From: Lampris incognitus
Taxonomy: Eukaryota > Chordata > Actinopteri > Lampriformes > Lampridae
Direction: 5' to 3'
Assembly (NCBI RefSeq): GCF_029633865.1
Contig: NC_079211.1
Coordinates: 77,411,158 to 77,475,157 of the forward strand
Length of the DNA stretch: 64,000 nt
Position 1 is the stretch's first letter. Each line of letters begins with the position of its first letter. The notes beneath the pieces were generated by a model. It saw only the letters and a program-made list of their open reading frames with translations, had not been told where the DNA came from and searched no databases. The position numbers and the translations under genes are program-made. Positions 19,644 through 30,225 of the stretch are shown here, piece after piece.

Positions 19644-21797
19644 GTGAGGGGCAGAGTTAGAGCTTGGCCAGAAGGGAGAACAGTGTTGTATGAGCCAGCT
19701 ATAGACAATCACTGTCCAAAAGGTTTAGAGCCGCTCCCTGCGCTCGTGGATGTCCCCAGTGGTTTGTCCAAAGTTGTTAAGATCGCTATCCAGAATGTGA
19801 CCAAACATGATATTTTTCTCTCAGGAAGAACAGTACTTGGCACTCTTCAGGAAGTTGCTGATGTGAAACTGTTCACCTGCCCTATGGAACATGGCGCATC
19901 AGCCAAACCATCCACGAAGGCTGACACCTGCTCTGTTCAACTAAGCTCTGAAAAACAAAGCCAACAGGTAAATGACAAACAAAGGCCTCCAGTAAACGAG
20001 AAATGGCAGCCACCCGTTGATTTGTCACACTTGGAGGAAAAGGAGCAGGAAACAGTAAGAAAGATGCTATATGAGGAGTCGGATGTTTTCGCCAAAGATT
20101 ATAGTGATATCGGCTGCATCCAAGATCTGAAACTCAAAATCAGTCTTAAGGATGATGTACCTGTACAAAAGCGCTACAATGCCATCCCAAAGCCTTTATG
20201 CAGGGAAGTAAAAGAATATGTACAGAATCTGCTGAATCAAGGATGGATAAAGAAGTCAAAATCGCCATATTCGTCTCCCGTGGTCTGCGTGTGGAAAAAG
20301 GACAGCAGCTTACGGTTGTGTGTCGACTTCAGAGCGGTTAATCGGAAAACCATTCCCGACTGACACCCCTTGCCACGTATCCAACACCTGCTGGATAACC
20401 TCGGAGGCTACACTTGGTTCTCCATACTTGACCAAGGGAGTGCTTACCACTAGGGCTTCGTGGATGAGAGTTCACAACACATTACTGCCTTCAAAACGCC
20501 GTCGGGGTTGTATGAGTAGGTGCGACTCCCTTTCGCACTCACAAATGCACCTGCGGCATTTCAGAGATGCATGGAAGGAGTTCTGGAAGGCCTGAGGGAT
20601 GAGTGTTGTTCCCCCTATTTAGATGATGCGCTGTGCTATTCCACATCTTTTGATAGTCACATACAAACACTACGACAGGTGTTTGGCCGAATGAGAGAAC
20701 AAGGTATCAAACTGCGACCTAAGAAATGTGAACTTTTTAAATGGCAGGTTAGATACATAGGTCGTGTAGTATCGGATGAGGGAGTCCAAATTGACCCCAA
20801 GGACTTGGAGGCAGTAATACAACTGAAAGAGAGAGAGCCCAAGACAGTGGGGGAAGTTAGAGCCTTAATAGGCTTCTTAAGCTACTGCCGATCTTTTATC
20901 CAGGACTTTGCTAGAATAGCCAGACCCCTTTTTGAGCTTGCACAGGGCCAGAAGGAATCTAATCAAACTGTTCTGTCCAAGGTCACCAGAGGCAGAGTCC
21001 AAACTACAAACAGTGGTCAGCTGCCATCCAATACACCTGTCCAGTGGACTCCTGAGCACAGTGCCATTGTCTCCAGGTTTGTGGACATGCTAACCTCTTC
21101 CCCTATACAAGGCTATCCCGACTGCGATTTGCTGTTTACTCTTCACACAGATGCCTCCAATGAAGGTCTGGGGGCCGTACTTTACCAACAACAGGGAGGT
21201 AAACTACGTCTCATAGGCTATGGCTCCAGAGCACTCACCCCAGCTGAAAAAAACTATCACTTGCACTCAGGCAAGCTGGAGTTTCTCGCTCTGAAATGGG
21301 CGATTTGTGAAAAATTCAGAGACTATCTGTACTACGCCTCTACTTTCACTGTATATACAGATAACAATCATCTGACTTATATATTGAGTACAGCCAAGCT
21401 GAATGCAGTAGGCCATTGCTGGATCGGCGAGTTGGCAGACTTCAATGTCAACATCAAATATATGCCAGGGAAGATGAATGCAGACGCTGACACACTGTCA
21501 CGTTATCCCATCAAGCTCCGTGAGTGCATAGGCGAGTACACCGAAACGATGCCCACAGATGTGGTGGCAGCTATCTGGCAAGGAGACAAAGTGGAGAAAA
21601 ATGAGGATGTGCCATGGGTCGCCGCATTGGTCTTCACCTCAACAGCTGAGGACTCACCACCTAGTACTGTACCTGTATTTACCCCAGAGGACATCCGAAC
21701 TGCACAAAGAAATGACTCTTCAATCAGTGAAGTCATAACCCTGAAAAAGAGAGGATGGATCCCAAATGACAAGGAAAAAAAAACAAATGTCACGTGA
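19644..21797 (+). pseudogene. gypsy C reverse transcriptase and RNase H (three in-frame stops)
   Basis: Frame 3. Reverse transcriptase begins around 20150 (SPYSSPVVCVWKK, LRLCVDFRAVN). Three stops follow in frame: TGA 20361, TAG 20451 and TAG 20517. Each fits one transition from the expected residue (Arg, Gln, Trp). The catalytic YLDDALCYS lies near 20618. RNase H follows, with [26 protein letters not shown] and [12 protein letters not shown] shift in an A-rich run near 21770-21785 moves the integrase into frame 1. Confidence 0.88.
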
Positions 21798-22399
21798 GAC
21801 AAGGAGACTAGTACATGAATGGACCAAACTAAAATTAGACAAGGGAATTCTGTATAGACATGCTAGTCAGAGGAAACATTTGGTTCTCCCTACTGAACTT
21901 AAACAAATGGTGCTTAAAAGCTTGCACAATGACATGGGGCATGTTGGTGCTGACAAAGTAATTCGCCTGGCAAGAGAGAGATTTTCTTGGCCATTTATGC
22001 AGAAGGAGATTGAGGATTGCGTGATCAGAAGGTGTACTTGTATTAAACAGTAGCGGCCTTGTGTTCCAAACAAAGCACCCATGGGCTCCATAATGTCCGG
22101 TGCCCCGTTCGAGTTTGTCTCAGTCGATTACCTTTACCTTGAGCAAAGCAAGGGAGGCTATGAATATACATCCTCGTTCTAGTTGATCACTTTACCCGCT
22201 TCGCCCATGCGTACCCCACTAAAATAAGTCAGGGAAGACGGCGGCAGAGAAAATATTCCAGGATTTCGTCCCTAGGTTTAGGTAGCCTGAAAAATTGCAC
22301 CACGATCAGGGGCGGGAATTTGAGAATGCACTGTTTTAGAGACTCCAACAGTTGGCCGGCATATCTCATTCTCGAACCACTCCCTACCATCCGCAGGGG
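21766..22399 (+). pseudogene. gypsy C integrase (truncated)
   Basis: The HHCC zinc domain is complete (LHNDMGHVGADKV and CVIRRCTCIK). TAG 22051 interrupts it. The first core Asp is in [10 protein letters not shown] frameshift near 22165 leads to the [15 protein letters not shown] segment. Further frame changes lead to HHDQGREFEN (second Asp) and RTTPYHP. The sequence stops at 22399, just before the catalytic Glu, and joins directly to the AGTAGTTAA pol end and LTR. An internal deletion therefore removed the rest of integrase. Confidence 0.8.
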
Positions 22400-23316
22400 A
22401 ACCAGTAGTTAAATAAAAACTGACACCCCCCCCCTTATTTTATTTTATGTTTTGTAAATCTAAAACATTTAAATCGCCAGCTCCTTTATAAATAGTCTTC
22501 TTTCTATACGTCAATTCATTTAAATGCTGTTATCTTCTGGTGACAGCAGGTGTCGCTGTAACACCGGGTACGGTAGGGAAACGCCCAACTGAAGCCGCGT
22601 CGGTTACTTCAGGGGCAGAATAAATATGGCGCTTGAGTTGCTAACGCGCTAAACCCGTGTGTGTTCCTTACTGCTCCACAGGTACGTAAAACATGGTTTA
22701 AAACAACTAAGAATGGGTTGACATGAAACCCAAGTGTCAGGTAAGCATCCGGCTAGCTTTGTGGACGATATAAGTGTTCCAAGACTGAGTTTGAATGTTG
22801 TTTTGGTGTCGAGTGTAGTTGCTAGCGAATATTAGCAGCTAGCCTATTGTTTCGCCGTGTAGCTCATCTGGAAATGACCATGTGAAAAGACATGAGATGT
22901 GAAAGAATGCTTGTTTGTGTTTTATCCATATTCTGAAGGTAACAACACACAGAGGAGTGTTGATCAGTTCCTCGAGTGAGGGGAAAGTTTCTCGTTTTGT
23001 GCTCAGGATTTATAAATGGAACTAGTGAATGTATGGTAGTTAGAGACGCAGTGGTTTTCATAATGGCGGCCACCAGAGGGCGCTGGTTCATGTAAACCGA
23101 TGGAAGTGGTTCTCTGAAGAATGGAAATATATGTAGAAACGTTTGTATTGCTATTGAATAGTTTTCAATATTGTCATGCATTTGACATGCAATTTCATGT
23201 TATTTGATCATTTGTATTGCCTTTACCATTGCAGTTATGCTGTAGTATTTCACACACATGAAAGTATTATCATTGCTAAGGTTCTGGTAGTTGAAACAAC
23301 TTATTTTCAGTAAGGA

Positions 23317-23318
<2 letters not shown>
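22400..23318 (+). repeat. gypsy C 3' LTR region with the empty gypsy B target
   Basis: Matches 10114-10670 joined to 15150-15500, with under about 2% differences in the part I compared (10131-10670). It contains GTGTTGATCAGTTCCT at 22957-22972, the uninterrupted version of the site where gypsy B sits. It is cut short by a (TA)n tract at 23319. Confidence 0.8.
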
Positions 23319-23376
<58 letters not shown>

Positions 23377-23402
23377 CACACACACACACACACACACACA
23401 TA
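23319..23402. repeat. (TA)n(CA)n microsatellite
   Basis: TA then CA dinucleotides, interrupting the element C LTR repeat. Confidence 0.95.
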
Positions 23403-23443
23403 AATATATGTGAGATATGAGATATGTGAAATTTCTTTTGCAG

Positions 23444-23905
23444 CATAACCGTGGCAGGGTTGGTCCGTCTTGGCGCCTCACCAAAAAAAAAAGAAAAGGG
23501 TTTTTGGGATCTTAGAAGTGGGCAGAGGAGCCGAAAACCCATCCTGAAGATGGTCCGAGGGAGATCCCAGAATGATGTCCTGCCAGTCATTGTCCGGCGT
23601 ATCAGAAGGGGCTGAGCTGTCGTCGCAGATGACTGGAGAGCCTACCACGGGGCTGTAGCTGAGCTGGGCTGTAAGCATTTCACTGTGTGACACAAGACAT
23701 TTTGCTGATCCGGCAGCCAGAGCCCATACCCAGAACTCAGAACATGCATGGCAGACCTTCAAGGCGGATGTGTGGCGGCACCGTGGCAACCGATCATCAA
23801 TGCTTTTAAAGCAACACCTGAAAGTTCTAGAATGGGAATACTGGCTCACCAGAAATCCTGGTTCTCATGTCCTTGGCCACGTCTTACATGATATAAGGAA
23901 ACACG
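23444..23905 (+). pseudogene. Merlin-type (ISXO2/IS1595-like) transposase relic
   Basis: Conceptual translation in two shifting frames gives VLPVIVRRIRRG, then VVADDWRAYHGAVAELG (a catalytic Asp region), KHFTV, ADPAARAHTQNSEHAW and a basic tail KADVWRHRGNRSSMLL. This order is that of the ISXO2-like DDE domain found in Merlin DNA transposons. A TGA near 23608 and frame shifts make it non-functional. It is bounded by a good splice acceptor (ATTTCTTTTGCAG at 23431-23443) and a GTAAG donor at 23906, an exon-like 462 bp. It may be an intron-containing transposase exon or an exonised relic. Confidence 0.7.
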
Positions 23906-24063
23906 GTAAGCAGGAGTGCGGAGTTGTCAACAGCACAGACCCGTTAGTTGTGCATGTGTGCAGAAGGAACATGGATGGTAAGAAAAATCACAAATGGTAC
24001 CCTCATTAGTTCCTCAGTGTTTCTCTTCATGGGGACTGTGTGTTTGCTGTGTTTATAGTGGTA

Positions 24064-24098
<35 letters not shown>

Positions 24099-24114
24099 TG
24101 TGTGTGTATGCTGA
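23906..24114 (+). other. sequence after the Merlin relic with (GT)n
   Basis: Nothing recognised apart from a (GT)n/(GC) tract at about 24064-24107. Confidence 0.6.
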
Positions 24115-24893
24115 ATGAATTCTTTTCAGACAATTTGGGCAAACTGGGACTGCAGCGCCGAGCTCAAAGCAGGAAAAAAACACACAGTGAAGCTAAATTT
24201 CAGGCTGCTGGTTCAGGTGCTGCTGAGCCTGGTTCTGCTAATCCAGGGGCTGCTGATTCAATTGCTGATGAGCCGAGTTTGGCAAGTTCGGGGGCTGCGG
24301 GTTCAGGTGCTGCTAATCCAGGGGCTGCTGGTTCAGGTGCTGCTGATCCTGGTGCTGCTGATCCAGTTCCTACACATAAAGGTGCTGTTGTAGAGGTTGT
24401 TGAAAAGTGCCATACTGATAGTATTAACTGTGATGTAATGGACACAGACTGAAACAAAGGAAGCAGAATGTTCTCTGGAGGAGGAACGTGTGATGTTGGT
24501 AAAGAAAGACTCTTCTAAAGTCAAGAATAAGAAGAGGAAACCTGATGAGGTGTCTCCACCTTCTAGTATAGGGCAAAGGTTTCTCGTCAGAGTTGGTGTC
24601 TGCAGTCGGATGAGAGTGTAGGTGATGAGGAGAGTGATGTGGAGTATCTACCTTCCTCGCAGACAGGGACTCAAAAAAGAATGGATACTCTCTTTAGTGA
24701 GTATTAAGAAGTTCTTGTAGGATATTGAGGGAGCTAGAAATGTTAAAGTTGAGAAAGTGTTCCCTGATTTACAACTCTTATTTGATTCAGTGAAGACTTT
24801 TCTGAGAAGCCCTGGTGGTCTGGGGGAGAAACCTTTCATTGAACAAGAGACTTATTGTTTTAAAAAACGTAGTACAAAAGGTAAAAAAAATTA
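24115..24893 (+). pseudogene. degenerate Tx1-type LINE ORF1
   Basis: A decayed relative of the intact ORF1 at 32088-33344. The C-terminal part aligns: KKFL, then NVKVEKVFPDLQLLFDSV, parallels RKFL and AVKTEQFFPDLRSFVRSV. The upstream part (24197-24380) is a degenerate 15-bp repeat coding for GAA-x-P/S units. Several stops and frame shifts are present, for example near 24450 and 24707. Confidence 0.75.
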
Positions 24894-25565
24894 GAGAAGG
24901 ATGAATAAGTTTTTCAATTTATTCTTCCTCTGTCCACTTGTTTCTGTTTTACAACTTTTCTGTATTATGGAGGACACAAGATGGGGAGCTTAAACTTAAA
25001 TGGGGCAAGGAATGGTGGGAAAAGGGCCTCTCTTTTCAAGCTGTGTGCTCTTAAAAAGTTAGATGTGCTTTTTGTACAAGAGACACACAGTACCACTGAT
25101 AACGAGGCTGAATGGAGGACAGAATGGACTGGTGAGACCTTTTTAAGTCACAACACCAGTAACAATGGTGGAGTTGGTATTATTTTTTCCAGGAATTTTA
25201 TTCCTCAGTCTGTCGAGTCTGAGGAAGTTATTAAAGGCCGCCTGTTAAAAGTAAGAGCAGTGTATGAACAGTAAAAATGGTGTTTATTAATATTTATGCT
25301 CCAGTTTTGGGAGGGGAGCGGTTAGTCTTCCTGGATGTTTTAGATGAGGTTATTGAGAATTGTACCAGTGAGGACTATTTATTCATTGGTGAAGATTTCA
25401 ATTGTGCTGAGGACAGCAGGTGGGACAGGAACCATGCAGAGCCTCGTGCTGCCTCTCGCAGTCGTCTCGTTCGTCTTATTGAGGCTCATGAACCATGTGA
25501 TGTGTGGAGAGGGTTTCATTATAAACAGAGACAATACACCTGGACTATGGGTGGGAATCTCTAGG
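24894..25565 (+). pseudogene. degenerate Tx1-type LINE ORF2, endonuclease part
   Basis: Matches the start of the intact ORF2: GSLNLNGARNGGKRASLFK, VLFVQETHSTT (catalytic Glu), INIYAPV, FIGEDFNCAE and RQYTWTMG. A frame change near 25265 splits it. It begins with a hydrophobic leader-like stretch (ATG at 24901) resembling that of the intact element. It stops abruptly at 25565, without the end of the endonuclease or the RT. Confidence 0.85.
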
Positions 25566-25640
25566 CACCTCACGATTCGATTCCGATTCAGAGGGCTACG
25601 ATGCGATTATAAAACAATTATTGATGCATGTTGATGCATC
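25548..25640. other. MITE-like fragment
   Basis: GGGTGGGAATCTCTAGGCAC followed by an imperfect series of CGATTCGATT and GATGCAT motifs. I recognise this pattern from widespread small fish DNA transposons. No second end is identified. Confidence 0.35.
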
Positions 25641-26703
25641 AAGTCAAGTTTATTTATGTAGCACATTTAAAACAACCACAGTTGAACAAAAGTGTTGCAC
25701 AAGCTTAAGATACAATATAAAATAACTGACAGATATGACTAAAGAAAACATAATAAAATAAAGAATATAAAATATAAACCATAAAACATAAGAGTAAAAG
25801 TACATTTGCACAATAAAATCATGGTGTCAAGCTCAACTTGAATTGAATGCCAGCGGGAAGAGGTAGGTCTTTAACTGAGATTTAAAAGTCTCTAGGGTCT
25901 GAGCAGATCTTATGTGTACTGGTAAGTTTTTCCAGAGATCAGGGGCAGCCACTGCAAAGACTCTGTCGCCCCTACTCTTAAGCCTGGATCTCGGAACATG
26001 TAAGAGCATCTGGTTTGTCCACCTGAGTGCGCTGGCTGGTGTATGATGATGTATTAGCTCAGATAAATAAGGTGGTGCCAGCCCACTGAAAGACTTAAAA
26101 ACAAGTAATAAAAAACTGGACCCTAAAACAGACAGGAAGCTAGTGAAGGGAGGCCAGTACAGGCGTTATGTGATTTCTTTCCTGTCAGCAGGCGAGCAGC
26201 TGCATTTTGTACAAGCTGCAGGTGACGAAGCGACGACTGAGCTACACCAACATACAATGAGTTACAATAATCCAAACGAGAGGTAATAAACACATGAATT
26301 ACCCTTTCAAGATCATGTGGAGGGAGATAGGCCTTTACTTTTCCCAGAAGTCGTAATTGGGGAAAAAACGTGTTTTGACTACTGAGCTTATTTGTTTATC
26401 AAAGTTAAAAGATCTGTCAAAAATCACCCCAAGATTCCTAACAGAAGAGTGATTGTAGGAAGCTAAAGGACCAAGAGCACTGTCATAACCATCCAGAAGA
26501 TCAGGTTGTCCATATACAATAATTTCAGACTTATTTTGATTTAGTTTCAGGAAGTTTAACTCCATCCATGTGTTGACATCCTTTAAACAACTCAGCAAAG
26601 CTTGTATAGATCTCTGCTGTTTGTTTTTATAGGCAGATAGATTTGCAAATCATCAGCAAAACAATGATTGTGTATTTTTTAAATTGGACCCCAAGGGCAG
26701 CAT
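25641..26703 (-). pseudogene. CR1/L2-type LINE, RT C-terminus and 3' end
   Basis: The minus strand gives FADDLQIYLPIKTNS (catalytic box variant) near 26660, then CLKDVNTWMELNFLKLN, SRLDYCNSLYVGV, LQLVQNAAARLL, GDRVFAVAAPDLW and ETFKSQLKTYLF. This is the conserved tail of fish CR1/L2-group reverse transcriptases. Several frame shifts are present. The left end (CAAGTCAAGTTTATTTATG) is the 3' end in element orientation. It was interrupted by the RTE element at 26718. Confidence 0.85.
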
Positions 26704-26717
26704 ATACAATGAGAAGA
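26704..26717. other. target-site duplication of the RTE insertion
   Basis: ATACAATGAGAAGA here is repeated at 29538-29551. Removing everything between restores a continuous L2 reading frame (FSLYMLPLG context). Confidence 0.93.
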
Positions 26718-29537
26718 TACTTCTACTAATACTACTACTATTACTTTCAGCTGCTCCTGTTAGGGGTTGCCACAGTGGATCATCCGTTTCCATCTCTTCT
26801 TGTTCTCTGCATCTTCCTCTGTCACACCAGCCACCTGCATGTCCTCCCTCACCACATCCATAAACCTCCTCTTTGGCCTTCCTCTTTTCCTCTTCCCTGG
26901 CAGCTCCATATTCAGCATCCTTCTCCCAATATACCCAGCATCTCTCCTCCACTCATGTCCAAACCATCTTAATCTTGTCTCTTGCTTTTTCTCCAAACAG
27001 TCCAACTTGCGCATCCCTCTAATATAATCGTTCCTAATCCTGTCCTTCTTCATCACTCCCAATGAAAATCTTATCATCTTCAACTCTGCCACCTTCAGCT
27101 CCACCTCCTGTCTTTTCGTCACTGCTACTGTCTCCAAACCATACAACATAGCTGGTCTCACAACCATCTTGTAAACCTTCCCTTTAACTCTTGCTGGTAT
27201 CCTTCTGTCACAAATCATTCCTGACACTCTTCTCCACCCACTCCACTCTGCCTGCATGCCCTTCTTCACCTCTCTTCTGCACTCCCCGTTACTTTGGACA
27301 GTTGACCCCAAGTATTTAAACTCATAAGCCTTTGTCACCTCTACGCCTTGCATCCTCACCATTCCACTGTCCTCCCTCTCATGCACGCATAGGTATTCCG
27401 TCTTGCTCCTACTGACTTTCATTCCTCTTCTCTCCAGTGCATACCTCCACCTCTCCAGGCTCTCCTCAACCTGCACCCTACTCTCGCTACAGATCACAAT
27501 GTCATCCGCAAACATCATCATCCACAGAGACTCCTGCCTGATCTCGTCCGTCAACCTGTCCATCACCATTGCAAACAAGAAAGGGCTTAGAGCCGATCCT
27601 TGGTGTAATCCCACCTCCACCTTGAACCCATCTGTCATTCCAACCTCACACCTCACCATTGTCACACTTCCCTCATACATACCTTGCACCACTCCTACGT
27701 ACTTCTCTGCAACTCCCGACTTCCTCATACAATACCACACCTCCTCTCGGCACCCTGTCGTATGCTTTCTCTAAATCTACAGTTTGTACAAAGACACAAT
27801 GTAACTCTTTCTGGCCTTCTCTATACTTCTCCATCAACATTCTCAAAGCAAACATCACATCTGTGGTGTTCTTTTGTGGCATGAAACCGTACTGCTGCTC
27901 GCTGATCATCACCTCTCTTAACCTAGCTTCTATTACTCTTTCCTGTACCTTCATGCTGTGGCTGATCAACTTTACACCTCTGTAGTTGCTACAGTTCTGC
28001 ACATCATCCTTGTTTTTGAAAATCGGTACCAGTATACTTCTTCTCCACTCCTCAGGCATCCTCTCGCTTTCCAAGATTGTGTTAAACAATCTTGTTAAAA
28101 GCGCCGCTGCCACTTTCCTACACACCTCCATGCCTCCACAGGTATGTCATCAGGACCAACTGCCTTTCTCTTCATAGCTTCCCTTACTTCCTCCTTGCTA
28201 ATCTACTGAACTTCCTGATTCACTATCCCCATCATCATCCAAACTTATCTCTCTCTCATTTTCTTCATTCATCAGGCCCTCAAAGTACGCCTTCCACCTT
28301 CTCAGCACACTCTCCTCACTTGTCAGCACATTTCCATCTCTATCCTTGATCACCCTAACTTGCTGCGCATCTTTCCCAGCTGGGTCCCTCTGTCTAGCCA
28401 ATCAGTACAAGTCCTTTTCCCCTTCCTTAGTGTCTTATCTGACATACAATTCACCATACACCTTTTCCTTTTCCTTTGCCACCTCTCTCTTCACTTTACA
28501 CTGCATCTCCTTGTACTCCTATCTACTTTCTTTATCTATCTGACTATCCCACTTGTTCTTTGCCAACCTCTTTCTCTGTATAATTTGCTGTACTTCCTCA
28601 TTCCACCACCAAGTCTCCTTGTCTTCCTTCCTCTGTCCTGATGACACACCAAGTACCTGCCTAGCTGTCTCCCTCACTTTTTCTGTAGTGGTTGCCCAGC
28701 CATCTGGCAACTCTTCACTACCACCCAGTGTCTGTCTTACCTCCTCCCTGAACTCCACACAACAGCCTTCCTTCTTCAACTTCCACCATTTGATCCTTGG
28801 CTCTTCCTTCACTCGCTTCCTCTTTTGGTCTCCAAAGTCATCCTACATACCACCATCCGATGCTGCCTAGCTATGTTCTCCCCTGTCAACACCTTGCAGT
28901 CTCCAATCCCTTTTAGATCGCGTCTTCTACATAAGATATAGTCCATCTGTGTGCACTTTCCTCCACTCTTGTATGTCACTCTGTGTTCCTCCCTCTTCTT
29001 GAAATATGTATTCACCACAGCCATTTCCATCTTTTTCGCAAAATCCACCACCATCTGTCCTTCCACAATTCTCTCCTTGACACCATACCTGCCTATCACC
29101 TCCTTATCACCTCTTTTCCCTTCACCAACATGTCCATTGAAGTCCGCTCCAATCACCACTCTCTTCTGCTTGGGTACACTCTCCACCATATCATCCAACT
29201 CACTCCAGAATTGTTCTTTCTCTACCCTCTCACACTTAACTTAGGGGGCATATGCGCTGATAACATTCAGCAATACACCTTTGATTTCCAGCTTCATACT
29301 TATCACTCTGTCTGACACTCTCTTCACCCCTAGCACACTCTTGACATACTCTTCCTTCAGAATGACCCCTACCCCATTTCTCCTCCCATTCACACCATGG
29401 TAGAAGAGTTTGAACCAACCTCCAATACTCCTGGCAATACTCCCCTTCCACCTGGTCTCTTGCACACAAAGTATACCTACCTTTCTTCTCTCCATCATAT
29501 CAGCCAGCTCTCTCCCTCTACCAGTCATAGTGCCAAC
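26718..29537 (-). mobile_element. RTE-clade LINE inserted in the CR1/L2 LINE
   Basis: 2820 bp on the minus strand between 14-bp duplications. Its 3' end is a short AGTAATAGTAGTAGTATTAG-like simple tail (26718-26748), typical of RTE elements. Its 5' end starts at the beginning of the endonuclease domain, so it is 5'-truncated. The long intact-looking C-terminus and only a few stops suggest moderate age. Confidence 0.92.
26760..29537 (-). pseudogene. RTE endonuclease-reverse transcriptase (broken)
   Basis: Endonuclease: VGILCVQETRWKGS (Glu), VVIGADFNGHVG (Asp/Asn), QMDYILCRR, then RQHRMVV replacing the usual terminal DHR pattern. A TAA near 29243 interrupts AYAP. RT: PIFKNKDDVQNCSNYRGVKL, TVDLEKAYDRVPR (catalytic Asp) and GLHQGSALSPFLFAMVMD. 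The catalytic box is MMMFADDIVI in the 326-residue frame 27740-26760. The C-terminus has RLRWFGHEWRRDAGYIGRRM and KRKRGRPKRRF. Frameshifts near 27700, 28140-28200 and 28500 break the reading frame. Confidence 0.9.
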
Positions 29538-29551
29538 ATACAATGAGAAGA

Positions 29552-29690
29552 GATTGGGGCCCAAAATGGACCCTTGAGGGGCCCCACAGTTAAGTGGAGC
29601 CGCAGCTGAAAAGAATTGGTCTATATGATCGGAAAAGCTTCTGTTTGACAGACAAGACTTGAACCATTCTAGGGCAGTACCTTTAATGCT
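29552..29690 (-). pseudogene. CR1/L2-type LINE, RT middle segment
   Basis: Continuation of the LINE interrupted by RTE: TALEWFKSCLSNRSFS, then CGAPQGSILGPNLFSLY (RT block 5). Beyond 29690 similarity ends, so the RT N-terminus was deleted. Confidence 0.85.
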
Positions 29691-29774
29691 TACACATCAA
29701 CGTTTTTTGTTTCTATTCATGATTTGTTTTTGTTTTTTCTCACTGTGTGACTACTTGCTACTTTTAAAACATAG

Positions 29775-29927
29775 TGTAACGATCACGGATGAATAGGCTC
29801 GGTAGCCCTTGGCTAACGGGTCGGACCCTTTAGTCGACTGGTTAACGTTGTCACCCGCAGTGCGGGAAATCTGAGTTCGCGTCCCATCTGTGACGGTCCG
29901 GCCGGGCTACCTCCTGAATTTGCTACA
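29775..29927 (+). repeat. TRIM 5' LTR with tRNA-like promoter boxes
   Basis: The A box-like TAGTCGACTGG (starting about 29832) and B box-like AGTTCGCGTCC (about 43 bases later) fit TRGYNNANNNGG and GGTTCRANNCC with about one mismatch. The spacing matches a tRNA. Confidence 0.75.
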
Positions 29928-29928
29928 T

Positions 29929-29946
29929 TGGTGTCAGAAGTGGGAT
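29929..29946 (+). other. TRIM primer-binding site (tRNA-Leu type)
   Basis: TGGTGTCAGAAGTGGGAT, one base after the LTR. From memory it differs at one position from the complement of a leucine tRNA 3' end (TGGTGTCAGGAGTGGGAT). Confidence 0.8.
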
Positions 29947-30051
29947 GGTGAGACCGTGAGGCCATCCGAAGCGTGTTCGCCCAGAAGCATGAGGGCATAG
30001 GGAGCTGATATGCTGAAGTGTGGGGACGCGCATCCCAGGGGAGGGGGGTAG

Positions 30052-30200
30052 TGTAATGTGTATGGAAAAGTAGACATGTTAGCTAACGGCTCAGACCTTT
30101 TAGTCGACTGGTTAATGTTGTCGCCCGTGATGCAGGAGATATGGGTTCACATCCCGGCTGTGGCGATGGTTCCCGGACTGCCACCCCTGAATTCGCTACA
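30052..30200 (+). repeat. TRIM 3' LTR with tRNA-like promoter boxes
   Basis: The same TAGTCGACTGGTTAA is present, and its B box GGTTCACATCC is closer to consensus than in the 5' LTR. The first ~35 bases differ from the 5' LTR; the rest align. Confidence 0.75.
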
Positions 30201-30225
30201 ATAGCATATTTGTAATGATCCATAA

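Larger units (their letters stand above)
29775..30200 (+). mobile_element. TRIM: 426-bp miniature LTR retrotransposon with tRNA-like LTRs
   Basis: Two direct repeats, 29775-29927 (153 bp) and 30052-30200 (149 bp), each start TGTAA and end GCTACA. A primer-binding site follows the first and a purine tract (GGGGAGGGGGG) precedes the second. The internal region is 124 bp with no coding capacity. The target duplication is ATAG (29771-29774 and 30201-30204). These are all the parts of a terminal-repeat retrotransposon in miniature. Each LTR also contains a tRNA-like segment with an A box and B box at tRNA spacing. The LTRs are roughly 75-80% alike over their common part, so it is old or recombinant. 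Confidence 0.88.

Noticed and set aside
29775..30200. Two tRNA genes
   Set aside because: A and B boxes have tRNA spacing, but the acceptor and T stems do not pair convincingly and both lie inside LTRs. Treated as tRNA-like promoter segments.
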